Counted from the first letter of the stretch, positions 11,910-23,400 are shown. The stretch is 64,000 nt of DNA from Breviolum minutum Mf 1.05b.01 (GCA_000507305.1 DF241172.1:23278-87277); one strand, 5' to 3'. Notes: generated from the letters alone by a model not told the origin. Translations and numbers: made by a program.

Positions 11910-12644
11910 TGAAAAAACCTCACATACTATATTTTGTTAAAGGAAAAATCCCTCCAACAAAAATTAAAAAACAAAACATATCAAAAAATCATGATATACA
12001 TACACTATCTCAATTTTAGCATCAAATTTGGAATTTTTCTCCACCCAGAAATTCATGGATGGGTCATAAATTTACGAAACCCCTGTAGTATATCAACCCA
12101 ACCACACCCATTCCCATCCCCTCGCCTTCTGGGTCACTTCCATGGCTGCCAGCGCGGTCACCAAGGTACCCTGGGCGACAAATGTTTGCGACCACGGGAT
12201 CAATGGTCATGGCATAAAATCACCTGAATGGTTGGATTTTTATGGGATCAATGATGATCAATTTAGGTAAATATTTCAGGCAACCATTTTGCGGCAACCA
12301 TGGATCCTAAGGGGTGTATATCTATACTTTGTTCCTTCAAAACTTGGCGAAACTTAGGTCCCAAACGCTGTCGAGCAATTTTCAGAAGGTTACATCTCTC
12401 GCTGTTTTGAGTGCTTTGTAGCACTAAAACCACACTAAACTCAAAAGGTCAAAGGTCCTTTTTGGGAACATCTGAGATTTGATATGAACAATTCCTCAAT
12501 ATGTTCGAAAAGGATGTGTCTCCTGTCCCCCACAAAGCTGCTTGGAACAAGATCACGTTTTTTCATTAAAAATATCGAAGCCTTACATGCTGAGATGAAG
12601 AAGCCCACATGTTTGAAATTATCAAATATCACCATCAAAATCTC

Positions 12645-12651
12645 CAAGTTT

Positions 12652-12682
<31 letters not shown>

Positions 12683-12685
12683 CAC
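12645..12685. repeat. (TTG)n tract
   Basis: Short TTG repeat with one TCG unit. Confidence 0.85.
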
Positions 12686-12749
12686 TGTTTTATTGGGGAC
12701 TTTTTTGCTCGGTCAAAAATCGTGCAACTCTCTAACGTTATCCCTGCAG

Positions 12750-12899
12750 GAAACTCAACGACTTCCAGCCCCTCGGCACCTCTGAATCTAATGCCCCGGC
12801 ATTTGCAGCCATGCCAATGGCAACTGCCAACGTCTCCTCGCAACTTCGGAATACCGTGGACCCGTTTCGCCGTAAACGATGCCACTTGTGTGAAATCGG
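12750..12899 (+). CDS. Exon with good splice borders, unknown protein
   Basis: The segment is bounded by CCCTGCAG (acceptor ending 12749) and GGTGAGAAC (donor GT at 12900-12901). Between them one frame is open for 49 codons. It reads an Ala/Ser/Asn-rich stretch, then RNTVDPFRRKRCHLCEIG. The terminal CHLC could be half of a zinc-binding knuckle completed in the next exon. A matching downstream exon was not found in the window. Borders and codon content make it one of the better exon calls, but no family is recognised. Confidence 0.5.
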
Positions 12900-13164
12900 G
12901 TGAGAACTAGTGGTACCCTATACAACCATGTTTTTATCTATGGATGCAAATGGCGAAAATTATTTTTTTTCATACCGATTTGCATTCATAAACTGATGGT
13001 TCGGGTATGTTTCGGGTACCAGGTGGTATCTAAGTCCAAGTGATTCACCGCAGAATTAGAGAAATTCATGAAAGGCATATTTTTTCACCAATCATGGATG
13101 GAAAATATGGGAAAAAACGCTTCTGAATACATTAAATTGTATGGTAGAATTCAAATCTCTTCGT

Positions 13165-13262
13165 TTACCCATAGGATCCATATGTATTATTGTACGGTAT
13201 ATTTACCCAGTCATTGTGGGTAAATCATAGGGAAGATGCTGGTACCCATGGGATGGTACCCT
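13165..13262. mobile_element. Family B-like copy
   Basis: Contains CATAGGATCCATATG, ACGGTATATTTACCC and an inverted GGGTAAAT; diverged. Confidence 0.35.
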
Positions 13263-13687
13263 ACCTGTTTAACCCTCCAAGGAGCCCTTTGAAAGTGGAT
13301 ATACCCAATAAATACCCACTATATAAGGTGTATATGGGGGTTGATTATTAGGGGTACCATCCCAAGATTACCAGCATTTTCCCTATGAGTAAAAATACCA
13401 TGACCATGGATACTACAGTATGAGGTTACTGGACGGCTTATCATCGCACACCATCTATGGGGGTCATGACTCGCCCCAAAAAACCAGAGATAAGTAGAGT
13501 CCCATAACTCCATTGATTGGGGTGCATCTATTCAAATTTATAACTAGTAAGGGGCCCATTGACCATTGCTGCTTTGTCCCTGAGAATTAGTCGATTGAAC
13601 AACTCATGGGCCAAACTTTTCGGGTTCAAGACTACTGTCCAGTTGACTTCATGGTCGTCCTGGACTTTAAAGGATAGTTTACATTGG

Positions 13688-13797
13688 ATTTGCTTGTTTG
13701 ATGCTTGGAAAAAGTTCCAAACGTATTCCCGAAATGGTGGTTTCATCCTTTTCTTTCGGTGGTAGAATCCGTAAAAGATCAGCGACTAAACAAACAA
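13688..13797. mobile_element. Family J copy
   Basis: TTGTTTGATGCTTGGAAAAA, AAATGGTGGTTTCATC and GTAGAATCCGTAAAAG. Confidence 0.45.
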
Positions 13798-14109
13798 TAG
13801 CTACCTACAGTCAGTCTCCGAAATATTCTTTGTGTATAAAAGTTGGTTCCTGGTTTCCGGTTACCATGGTCCTGGCACAAACCCTCAGCCTTAGCATGAA
13901 AATTTTAGGGTACCCCCGCATGCCAAACCACCCCAGGAAACAACCGTTAAATCAAGGCTTGTTTCAAAGGGGCGGAGTCGCATTTGGGGGAGGCACCCGA
14001 AAATTTTCATGATGCCTTCCCCACCCAGCCCCCACACACTGATGACCCTCCGAAGTTGGTTGGACATCCCAACATGACCTAAAAACCAACCCCAACAAAA
14101 ACGTCAAAT

Positions 14110-14410
14110 CAACCGTGCACCCCCTCTAAGGTACCCTCCCCCAGAAAACCAATGATCGATAGAGCCTCAAGCAATAAGGCCATAATTTCTGGATGGTGGG
14201 TACCCTTGGAGGAGGGGGTAGTACCTTGACTAGCCATATGATCTCTCACCACCAACCGTCCCGCCGGTGGCTCCGGTGGCATGTTCGGCACACGTAACAA
14301 TTTCAAGGTCAACTCCGTCGCCAAGGGTTGAGCCAAGGAAGCCAATTCCGGTGCCTCGGTCGTGATTTTCGCCATGGTACAAAGGAGCCAAGGTTTTCAT
14401 CAAATCAAAC
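14110..14410 (-). CDS. Possible exon remnant, GC-rich
   Basis: Two overlapping minus-strand frames are open here. One reads ELTLKLLRVPNMPPEPPAG, the other contains VDLEIV followed by Gly/Thr-rich residues. The second resembles a minus-strand segment at 27184-27414 that also has VDLEIV followed by ATG..TVG, with a shared 16-base stretch. This may be a duplicated exon fragment or coincidence. Confidence 0.2.
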
Positions 14411-14429
14411 AAGAAAGCGGCGGAAAACC

Positions 14430-14562
14430 CCTACAATGATATGAATAGAGTTATGGGGCCCTTATGAATGGTCGAAAATAGGTGGGTAAATGGGGTTTAT
14501 TTCACCCCTAGAAGTGGAGTTATAGTCCTACTTCTATCTGGTATAGGGGCCCATCTTGCACT
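14430..14562. mobile_element. Family D hairpin
   Basis: GGAGTTATAG and TCTGGTATAGGGGCCCATC with the internal GGTGGGTAAATGGGG of the family. Confidence 0.45.
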
Positions 14563-14779
14563 TGAATGATGTTCAATCTAAGATGAGAGGAATGTTTTTG
14601 ATTGGTAGCCGGGCTTCTTGGTTCTTACCACCACCCAAATGATTTTACATATAGTCTAAATATATTATGATCATCAAATATATCCCTTCTATACTACATG
14701 TCTTTTGAAAACATGTTGCAGCTAATATGTGTCATATCCAATCCTCTTCCATCATACGCATCACCATTGATCACGATCA

Positions 14780-15405
14780 CCTCAAAAAATCATCATTCAA
14801 AGGGAAACAACAGGAACTAAATTTAGGTGGGCCTAGGTTCCCATAGGTTTCAAAATGCGACAGTCGAGCAAGACTGTTCATGTTCTCAATGTCATCAGGA
14901 GAGGCATGCCCTGGTTTCCTCGATATCACAGGCAAGTTGTACCCACCAAATGCAACCTCACCAACCTTGATGATGCATGAAGTCATAGCTTCCGCGCGCC
15001 ATTCTGTTCTGAGGGACATTCTCGTATTCAGGAGCCCGGAATGCAATAGGCAGTGGATGGTTGGTGGCTATCTCCACCACTAAAGCCAGGTAAGCTTGAA
15101 ACAAGGGGCGGCAACACACATGAAAACATGAGAGGGCCATGAGGTGGTACTTGACAAGGAACTCCATGTTCAACAGTATCTGGATCCACAAACTTGATCA
15201 AATCTTTGGTCATTCCAATCTGTTTTTCCAATGCAACTCTATGAGCACCAAATGAAGTTGATATTTTTCTTTGATGAACATAAAGTTCACCTGGCCTCAA
15301 AGATTTCATGTCTACCACATGAATCAATCCAGTCATGCGTTGAATAGTAGCACCATTTGGACATCGAAGTCCAAGATCCAAGGCAAAGTCCATGATTTCC
15401 TGCTC
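14780..15405 (-). CDS. Unrecognised multi-exon or frame-disrupted gene fragment
   Basis: On the minus strand a GAGCAG acceptor near 15400 precedes an open frame that begins EIMDFALDLGLRCPNG and continues through a Lys/Arg-containing region to KFVDPDTVEHG near 15180. Coding signal then moves to a second frame (YLALVVEIATNHPLP, about 15040-15090, ending at a CAAG|GTTGGTGAGG donor-like site near 14960). A third frame follows (GYNLPVISRKPGH to FETYGNLGPP, about 14830-14950). Frame changes could be short introns or frameshifts of a decaying copy. CAAG occurs at both candidate borders of the first switch, so that junction is ambiguous. No domain is recognised. Confidence 0.45.
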
Positions 15406-15724
15406 CTTTTGATGAAATGATCAATTCCAAAGCGTCTGCACACCCTAGACATCCAAGCACGTCATGAGAAGATGTCTTGAATATGTTTTGGGAGTCCAGA
15501 TACCAAACCTCAGGAAGTGTTCGCCTGCATGTCTAAGGTTAGTAGGGAGGTCATTAAACTACCAACCCAAACAATGCACTATTCGATCCACCCCAAAATG
15601 GGTTCCATTTAATGACCCCATTTAATGACCTGTATGAGCCATGAGTGGTCATTTGCAAGGGGTCCCCACAACCCTACAGAAACACAACTTACGATCACCG
15701 TGGTTATTAACCCCAAGTCCTGGG

Positions 15725-15925
15725 ATGATCCTCCAAGTAGTAGGGGGAAAACAGGTCAATCTTGACTTGCGAAGGCTTCTACTTGAATCATCATCCCATT
15801 TAGCAAGTAGTTAGTAGCCACCATTTACAAGCTATTTAGGCCACTTGGAAGTGGAACAACCCCACTTAGGGGACTTACTAACTATGGTCATTAACCACTT
15901 ACTAACTGGGGTGATTCTCCAAGTA
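15725..15925. mobile_element. Family F copies, overlapping
   Basis: GGGATGATCCTCCAAGTAG occurs near 15723 and GGGGTGATTCTCCAAGTAG near 15906, with ACTTGGAAGTGGAACAACCC between. Confidence 0.4.
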
Positions 15926-16199
15926 GACCTAAAAAGTCCAGGTTTGACCATGAAAATCATAGCAAACCCCCAATTTGGATGATGAAATATGAATAACATT
16001 CCCTATTTCCAAAAAAGAACAACCAGTCTTTGGTGAAGTTCCCTGCCTCCTTTCTAGTGGTCGACTTGGACTTCTACTTGGATGTCCCGTTGGAAGTTCG
16101 TAAAAGGTCAGTAAGTAAGGTATAACCCCGGAATATCCCATCTATTGTAAGTAGGTGACATAACCCCTTGATCCTAACCATTGATCCTAACTTCCATCC

Positions 16200-16355
16200 A
16201 ACGTTGAAAAACCTGATCCAAGGTGCATGATGCAACAGCCAACCCAAGGTCCTCAAATCACGCCGTAGTTCACGGCTGGACTGTTGTGCTAACAGGTTGC
16301 CTGGGTGCTGATTCTTCGTCCCCGAGGATGAAGGACTGGGAACTTCATAAGTCAA
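16200..16355 (-). CDS. Possible exon, unknown
   Basis: An open minus-strand frame reads a Ser-rich start, then LAQQSSRELRRDLRTLGWLL and a tail rich in aromatic residues. Composition is protein-like, but borders are uncertain and no family is recognised. Confidence 0.25.
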
Positions 16356-16382
16356 ACCATGTCCAAACCCATAGGATCCAAT

Positions 16383-16498
16383 ATATGGATGTTTCCAAAA
16401 ATAGTCGGTTTTCCCCCCAAATCATCCATTAAACAATAGGGTTTTCCATTATTTTCACCATCCATTTTGGGGTTTTCCCCCTATTTTTGGAAACACCC
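16383..16498. mobile_element. Family C hairpin
   Basis: ATGGATGTTTCCAAAAATAG and CTATTTTTGGAAACACCCA form near-perfect arms. Confidence 0.6.
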
Positions 16499-16840
16499 AG
16501 TAATGGTGTAGGATTCATGGTGCAACACCACCCCTTTCAATATGGTATACTTTTTGTGTTTCGGAATTTTGTTACCTTTCAGGTTAGTTCAAGGATCATC
16601 CCAGGATGATCGTGTGTGGCTAATAACCATGCTTAGTTTTCGTCCCCTTTCAGTAGGGTTGTGGGACCGCTTGCCCTATTCAAATATTATCACCAACATC
16701 CACTTTTCTTAGCTCCTGACCCCCAGCCACCCACCCGGGTTGAAACCTGCTTCAGATTGTGTGGCCAGACGTCGCAAATGAGGCGCCTGACGTAAAGTCG
16801 CCCCCCAAACCCTTGAGAAAAAGGGTTTGAATCCTACAAG

Positions 16841-16968
16841 GTGGGCCCCTACGATCGTTATAAATGGAATTCTAACCCCTATAAACGGCCTTGTGAATCG
16901 GTAACTGGGGTTATAAGTCTAGGGGGGTATAACTCTATTTATAATTGGTACGGGCCCACCTTGTACAC
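16841..16968. mobile_element. Family D hairpin
   Basis: GTGGGCCCCTACGATCG and ATTGGTACGGGCCCACC arms. Confidence 0.55.
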
Positions 16969-17155
16969 CCAGTGAAACCCGTTGATTTTCAAACATTTGT
17001 ACGGGCCTCATGTCACTCCATTTATAACTGGTGAAGGGGCCAACTTTGCACCATTTGAGGGCTTGAACTAAGATGTTGTATCCGAATCCTCAGCATCCAA
17101 TCCATTCCAGTGACCAGCCGAATATGGCAAAAGGAATCCTTGCTTCTAAATCATT

Positions 17156-17272
17156 AGATTTGCTTGTTGGGTGGTTGGAAAAAACGAAAAGATATTCCCC
17201 CAAAATGGTGCTTTTTCATGGTAGAAAGAATCCCTTCAAAAATTTTCACCTTAAAGAAATACAAGACATCTT
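17156..17272. mobile_element. Family J copy, diverged
   Basis: GATTTGCTTGTTGGGTGG, GATATTCCCCCAAAATGG and CATGGTAGAAAG. Confidence 0.35.
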
Positions 17273-17515
17273 TTGTGATACAGTAATTGTTTGTTGAATT
17301 CTTTTCAACAGAGGTCTCATTTTATCTCATTTTTATTGGGCCCCAGTATCGGTCAACGGTTGCATACGGTTGCTACTCATCGTGACCACTCAGGTGGGGG
17401 ATGGTCTCAACATGCCCGGGAACCTTCCCAAACTTTGATTTAGACAAGACTTGTACTAAAGAAACCAATCATGGTAAACAACACATAACCTAGATGCTTT
17501 ATAAAATATGTACCT

Positions 17516-17610
17516 ACCTGGACCTTCCAAAGGGTGCCAAATAGTTCCTAAAGGGTGTCAATTCACCATCCCTTAGGGTTTAGTTGGCACCCCTTGGAAG
17601 GTGCTGGTAC
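17516..17610. mobile_element. Family L copy
   Basis: CTTCCAAAGGGTGCC and GGCACCCCTTGGAAGG are inverted arms around GGTGTCAATTCACCATCCC. Confidence 0.5.
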
Positions 17611-18129
17611 ATTTGGCTTAACTCCTATGATAAATCGGTAAATATTCCATACATGGAGCTTGTGGGTATTCCATTCCATCAAACCCAACATTTCACACCC
17701 ATTTTTCGAGTCTCGACCTTTCCCTTACGAAACCAAAAAACAAAAAAACGTATGGACAATACATGAGACCAAACCGGCGGAGTTCCATTTGACAGGGACG
17801 ATCCAAGTGAAAAGGGCAAATGAAGTGAACCTTTCTCCCACCTTGAAAGGTGAGCCACGCCCCCCACGAAGAACGGATACGGATACGTGGTAGGTTTTTC
17901 GGGGGTATTTAGTATTTTCTTCCGCCATCTATTCAACTAGGTTGAACCTGAGACCCGATCCCCAAGGGGGACCACCAAGCTACAAAGTTTCAGTTTGAAG
18001 GGGGTAATGAAAATTCAAGCCCATTCAAAGCCTGAATCTATATATCAAAATAATCCTCTCTATGTATATATATATATACATTCCTTTGCAATATATCCAA
18101 ACATTACCCCAGCAATCAGCACTATTTAC

Positions 18130-18221
18130 CCATACAATCCATGGGAATGGTATATTTACCTACATAGATCCTATATATAGCAACTATACATGTGGGTAAA
18201 TATACCATACACATAGATCCT
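18130..18221. mobile_element. Family B hairpin
   Basis: CCATGGGAATGGTATATTTACC is mirrored by GGTAAATATACCATACAC. Confidence 0.45.
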
Positions 18222-18347
18222 ACTTGGATGTCCCAGGAAGTTTGCAAATGGTTAGGATCAATGGGTTGTAATCTACTTATAAATAGGGTCCATTGGGGTT
18301 GTAACCTACTTACTAACCGTTGAATAACTTCCTGGGACATCCAAGTC
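18222..18347. mobile_element. Family F-like hairpin
   Basis: ACTTGGATGTCCCAGGAAGTT and AACTTCCTGGGACATCCAAGT form exact inverted arms (20 bp core). Confidence 0.55.
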
Positions 18348-18349
18348 CA

Positions 18350-18448
18350 GGTGATTCAAAGTGACCTTTTCATCCCCTAGTCGGAGGTCACTTAACCCCT
18401 TAAAAGGGTCACTTAACCATCCCAAAAAGGTCACTTTGAATCACCAGG
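18350..18448. mobile_element. Family G hairpin
   Basis: AGGTGATTCAAAGTGACC and GGTCACTTTGAATCACC arms directly adjoin the previous hairpin. Confidence 0.5.
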
Positions 18449-20021
18449 GTATGGTTTTTACTATGTTTAGTGACTCGCCAAACAAAAAAATCGAGAAAAG
18501 ACCCAGGGGCACCAAAATGCGATAACCGAAGCGAGGCCACAAAATGGCAATACCTCGGGTTTTTGGAGTTAATCGCCTCCAATGCTGGAAGGTGCCACCA
18601 CACATATAATCTATCAATATACAAAAAAATACACTACATGTACAAGTATATAGCATCTATATTATTTATATATGGTATAGTAAAACTAAATATACTATAC
18701 TTACTTTTTGTCACATGTTTTAATACTATTCAGACCCTGTAGGAATCATGTTATCACCCCACCAACCCGAAGTTTCAAAAAAGTTGCCACATTAGATAAG
18801 CGACTAGGTACCTTTTTCAACATGGCTCGTTTCTCGTTAACCAAAAAATAACGCAGGCCGCCTTGACATTCAACACGTGAGTCATGACTTGGAATGGAAG
18901 AACTTGAAGGATCCACCAACCCTAATCCCCCAACGACATGGCCATGGGTCCGTCAAGAAAAAGGTGGAAAAAGGTGGCACCAAAACCAGCCGAAACTGCC
19001 GTAAACTTTGGGAATTCTAATCTAAGAGCCGAGGCCGAAACTGGTGATCTTGCAGGATTCCTGTGAAAACAGTGTGTTCAAAAAGCACGTAGGGTGTGCC
19101 TGTTACTGTGGTAACCTTGGCTTTTTTTCAGGGAATCAGGGGGGTTTTTGGTCACAGCCATGGTACAAAGTGGGCCCAACCCTATCACCAGTTTGAAAAG
19201 TAGAAGCCCAAAATAAGTCCATTTGTCAGGGTGAAATACCTCCAACTTGAAACCCATTTATTTTCGGCCACTCATATATGGGTTACATATAACTCTGTTG
19301 AAATAACAATCGGCTGGTGGCCCATCTTGTATACGTTGATCCCTACCCTACCCCTCACCCGCCGCCGGGTTTTACCCCGGTAAAGACCCGAGGTGCGTCG
19401 TGCCAGCAAACGTCCCGAAGACCACAAGTGATTCGATGCGGACAGACCTCGATTTGCTGTTTTATTTTCAGGGTTTTGTACATGAATGGTTTATGTATTT
19501 TTATGGGATCAAACAGTAGGTCAATATACCCTATACACAATGGATCCTATGGATCTTTGGCTGTTGGGATGAAGATCAGGATGGTAACAAAATCAACCTT
19601 TAAATATCCAAGCAATAAACCTTGGAAACATCGAAAGTTGGGTGGGTGGAGTGGGCTTCGGGATCCCCTTGCCATCCCGGATTCTCAAAATAGCTTATCA
19701 AATTCATGAAAAAAATCAACGTTGGACAGTAGAATCCCTTACGAAACAAGGGGGGCCCCGAGCCGATCGTTCTAAATGGAGTGATAAGCTCTATATAAAT
19801 ACAGTAAATGGGTCAATGGGATCATTTCACACCTAAAAAGTCGAGTCTTAATCCTAGATATCCTAGTTTTGCCTAGGTGACGGGGCCCTTTTGTGCACCA
19901 ATAAATGATGTTCAATCTAAGGGATTCGCGAAGTGTTTTGATTGGTAGCCCGGTTTCTTGGTTCTTAGCACCACCCAAATGATGCTACATATCTACCTAT
20001 CTGTATATATATATATAATAT
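18449..20021. other. No gene seen
   Basis: AT-rich sequence at 18600-18720, a weak Family D-like pair at 19169-19331 and a Family B fragment at 19500-19552. Nothing else recognised. Confidence 0.4.
19750..19902. mobile_element. Family D copy, diverged
   Basis: GGGGCCCCGAGCCGATCG and GGTGACGGGGCCC arms. Confidence 0.35.
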
Positions 20022-20116
20022 ACCTGGACCCTCCAAAGGGTGCCTAAATGGTTCCTAAAGGGTGTCAATTCACCATCCCTTGGGGTTTAATTGGAACCCC
20101 TTGGAAGGTGCTGGTA
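20022..20116. mobile_element. Family L copy
   Basis: CCTCCAAAGGGTGCC and ACCCCTTGGAAGG arms; nearly identical to the copy at 17516. Confidence 0.5.
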
Positions 20117-20321
20117 TAAGTATATTATCGTCAAATATCTTCTCTGCCCGTCTGGGAGGCCGAATCTTCTCATTTCAATATGGTAAAGCTGGGACCCCAA
20201 GGCACGGCGGCGCCAATTTTTCATTCGATGACCCCCGGGCCCCTAGGTGCTGGGAATTCATCGCCACGAAATGTGAACAAAACCTGGAGTCAAAAATGGG
20301 TGAGTTTCATCTTCCGAATGT

Positions 20322-20481
20322 CTTTTTTTGGGTGAACATGTTGAACCAAAAAAACCATGCAACATCAAAAACACCTAGAAAAAACATTTTTGCAAAGTTT
20401 GTCTTTTTNGGTGAACATGTTGAACCAAAAAAAACCATGCAACATCAAAAACACCTAGAAAAAACATTTTTTGCAAAGTTT
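20322..20481. repeat. 79-bp tandem duplication with an ambiguous base
   Basis: GGTGAACATGTTGAACC recurs at 20331 and 20410, and the intervening sequence is nearly identical in both copies. An N lies at 20409, at the copy junction, so copy number may be uncertain. Confidence 0.9.
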
Positions 20482-20764
20482 GTCTTTTTTGTATAAAAAA
20501 AAGGTTCACTTTTTTAAAAACCGAAAGCAACAAAAACAACGACGGTCCAACATTCTCCGGTGTTGTTTCTGGGGAAACCCCGCAATGCAACATCCTCAAG
20601 CAAGACATGATGATCCCAGCTCTCACAGGTGCCTTTCACCAGAGAAACGATGGGGATTCATGGATGGATGCGCCAACGATGGATTCATGGATGGATTACA
20701 TCCCAGAAATCTAACATAACCCCAGTGAAACCCATCTAGTTGACACGTCGTCATTTTTTTAGGG

Positions 20765-20940
20765 AAACCCAAGTGAGCAACGGCCAAGGTTTCACCCTGA
20801 CATGACATTCCATGAAATCCTGATTGGTTGATAGGGATCCTTAGAAAAACTTTCTTCAAATCCCCACATAACTGGGAGAGGATTTCATCCCCTATATATT
20901 CACTTACACTAAACAAGCATGGATATTTTCATTGCCCAAG
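20765..20940. mobile_element. Family H degenerate copy
   Basis: Shares TGGTTGATAGGGATCCTTAG, ATAACTGGGAG, TTTCATCCCCTATATA and TTTTCATTGCCCAAG with the family; it also has GTGAGCAACGG at its left end. Confidence 0.3.
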
Positions 20941-21148
20941 TGGCAAGCATTGTAAGGCTATACTATCAGAATTTTGCCGATTTTGAGTATTCACCATTTC
21001 TAAGTATATTATCTATATATTCTGGGCAAATTGGTCTATAATCTCGAAGGCTGAATGTTTCGGGCATTTTGGTGGGATTTCTGATTCCAAACCACAATTT
21101 GGGATGACCAACTGGCGGTTTGGTTCCCATAATTTTTGAAACCCAGCT

Positions 21149-21253
21149 ACACTTCCTGAAACTAACATAGCCCCTGAAAGTAGACCCCTGGAAAAGGAGA
21201 TTCCTATTGGAAACCACCATGTTTAGGGGCTAGGTTAGTTTTTTAGGGAGTGT
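21149..21253. mobile_element. Family E hairpin
   Basis: ACACTTCCTGAAACTAACAT and TTAGTTTTTTAGGGAGTGT arms. Confidence 0.55.
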
Positions 21254-21835
21254 TGCCATTAGTCTCAAGGCTCTGACGTTAAAAGATGTGAAAAGAAGAT
21301 ACACTCGCAGTATCCTCCAGGAAGTCTCCTAAGTAGGGTTGTGGGACCCCTCGCAAATCGCTTGAATTGCTTGCAAATGGGGTGTGATCCTAACTGTTTA
21401 CTAACTGGGATGATCCTCCAAGTAATGTCCCATTGTCGTGCAAATCTGCGAACCCCAAACTGGACGGGTGTCATCTTGAGAGAATGGGCACCCTTTTTTT
21501 GGAATATGATCTACTCCATGCAGAATTTCAAAAAAAAATTGGGTATATCCACAAAAAAAAACACATGTTTCCCGATGAAACCCCTTCAAACCCATTGGGG
21601 TTCCTCTCATAGTGACATCTGAACAAATCTTTTTGAACGGCAAAAAACACCCTGGAAACGAACAAATGACATTGGAAAATTACAACCCACCATTTTCCAT
21701 TTTCAATAGGAAATACATTCTACATCGACTCAAATTCATGGTGGTAAAGCTTTTCCAGCCAGTTCATGGGTACCAACGTCATGCCTCGGCCATGCCGGCG
21801 AGATCACAACATGCCTCCAAGGCATCCGCCTTGAA

Positions 21836-21877
21836 GGGTGAAGTGGGTGAAGTGGGTGAGTGGGTGAAGTGGGTGAA
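21836..21877. repeat. 9-bp tandem repeat
   Basis: GTGAAGTGG units repeated about four times. Confidence 0.85.
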
Positions 21878-21908
21878 CAAACCAAAAAAATGGTGGTTTT
21901 TGAGCCGA

Positions 21909-22026
21909 GCCATTTGGAAGTTTCCTAAAACGGTGGGTTTACCCAACAACTATTGGTTTTCCTACTAAAAAATGACCATTTTGGGGTGGAGATTGGGGAA
22001 ACCCACCATTTTAGGAAACACCCATT
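21909..22026. mobile_element. Family C-like hairpin
   Basis: TTTGGAAGTTTCCTAAAACGG is mirrored by CCATTTTAGGAAACACCC; diverged interior. Confidence 0.4.
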
Positions 22027-22349
22027 TACAGGATTTCAGTCATCACCAATACGAAACTCAAAACTACTATATACTGTATTTGAAAAAAGAATGGGTTCCT
22101 ACCTATAGGATTCAAAAACCCTACTTTTTAATCCCTCAATAAAGCCAAGTAGAAGGAGCCAAATGTCAAAATCGTTTATACATCAATGGATCTCTGATGG
22201 TGAAAACCCAGGCAGTGGTTGGTTCACCACCCATTTGAAAAGTTTTATGCGCAAGTCAACTTGGACCATTCCCGCAAAAATCGGGGTAAAAACACAAAAA
22301 ATCATTGAAACCACCACCCAGACACGGTGGTCTTTTGAGATGAGCCATA

Positions 22350-22460
22350 TATGAGTGTTTCCAAAAATAGAGGTACCCCAAAATGGATGGTATATAATGG
22401 AAAAGCCTATTAAAATGGATGATTTTGGAGGAAAACCCACTATTTTTGGAAACATCCATA
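22350..22460. mobile_element. Family C hairpin
   Basis: TATGAGTGTTTCCAAAAATAG and CTATTTTTGGAAACATCCAT arms. Confidence 0.6.
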
Positions 22461-22546
22461 TCATTGGGGAATTCCTAAAACTCAACGAAAAGTGTGGTTC
22501 AACAGATTTATGGGTTTAAACCTAGGGCGAAATCACATTTTTTTAG

Positions 22547-22680
22547 CCACTCATGCTGGAAAGCCGCGAAAGCTTCATTTCACCAAGCATTTGGCTCCCA
22601 TGAATGCATCCTTTAGAAAAGTCATGGATGCCCTGCTCATGGAGGTTGTGGGTTTTGCCACACTGACCCTATCGGGGAAG
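22547..22680 (+). CDS. Exon with good splice borders, unknown protein
   Basis: A TTTTTTTAG acceptor ends at 22546 and a GGGGAAG|GTATTC donor starts at 22681. The 134-bp segment is open in one frame and reads GKPRKLHFTKHLAPMNASF, then an amphipathic helix-like segment with ALLMEVVGFATLTLSGK. The polypyrimidine tract, both borders and composition support a real exon. No downstream partner was identified with confidence; a weak candidate lies near 23116-23160. Function unknown. Confidence 0.5.
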
Positions 22681-23292
22681 GTATTCTAAGATATGCCTGG
22701 TGACATGATTTGTTGTCCAGCGTTTTTGTTCAGACATGCCTTTTCAGTCAAAAGCACTTCACCCCGGCCAAGATTTTTTAACATCTTCCGGATGTGAAGG
22801 TGTAATTTCCTATTGAACTATGAAACATATTCCAATCATGTTGGTTTAAAAGAAAGCATCTATTGTTGTATATTTTTACCCATGTCCTTGTCGTATAATG
22901 AGTCGGGTTTTTTCAGCTTGCCTTTTTGCGGAGGAATGTTGAACATCGCGGAGGACTCCAACATCGCATGGATGGAGAGTGTGACAAGTTAATACTGTCA
23001 GCCTATAAAAGATAGTATGTACCGGGTATGTTCAATTGATATACAAACTTGGGTGATCATAACTCCACAGGAACCATTTTATGGTGATTTTGGGGATTCA
23101 TGCTTTTTTGTGTGTAGATTTATTGAAGATGACTGGAAACAAATAACCAACTATTACCCGAAGGGTAACTTTGCACTTTTGTACTTTACCATAGTAGGAA
23201 GGAAAAAGAAACACTCTTTAAGAAAATCCAAAGCAGGGCAATACACCTCTGAAAGTTAATGGCTGGAACCTAAAAATCACCCAATTGAAAAC

Positions 23293-23400
23293 TAGTTGGT
23301 GGTTTCAACCCATCTAAAAATATGAGTCAAAATGGGAATCTTCCCTTAATAGGGGTGAACATGAAAAGATATGAAAAGTATCTGGAAAACCACCACCTAT
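23293..23400. mobile_element. Family A MITE with AAAA duplication
   Basis: Ends CTAGTTGGTGGTTTCAAC and AAACCACCACCTAT; flanked on both sides by AAAA. Confidence 0.55.

Larger units (their letters stand above)
15926..17155. other. Repeat-bearing, no gene seen
   Basis: Family C (16383) and D (16841) copies plus Family F fragments near 16070-16170 and 16590-16680. The only coding hint is the minus-strand 16200-16355 segment. Confidence 0.4.

Noticed and set aside
20062-20496. 144-codon frame with a repeated peptide
   Set aside because: The repetition is the 79-bp duplication and crosses an N; no coding bias.
22183-22485. 100-codon minus-strand frame
   Set aside because: Also a translation of a Family C hairpin.
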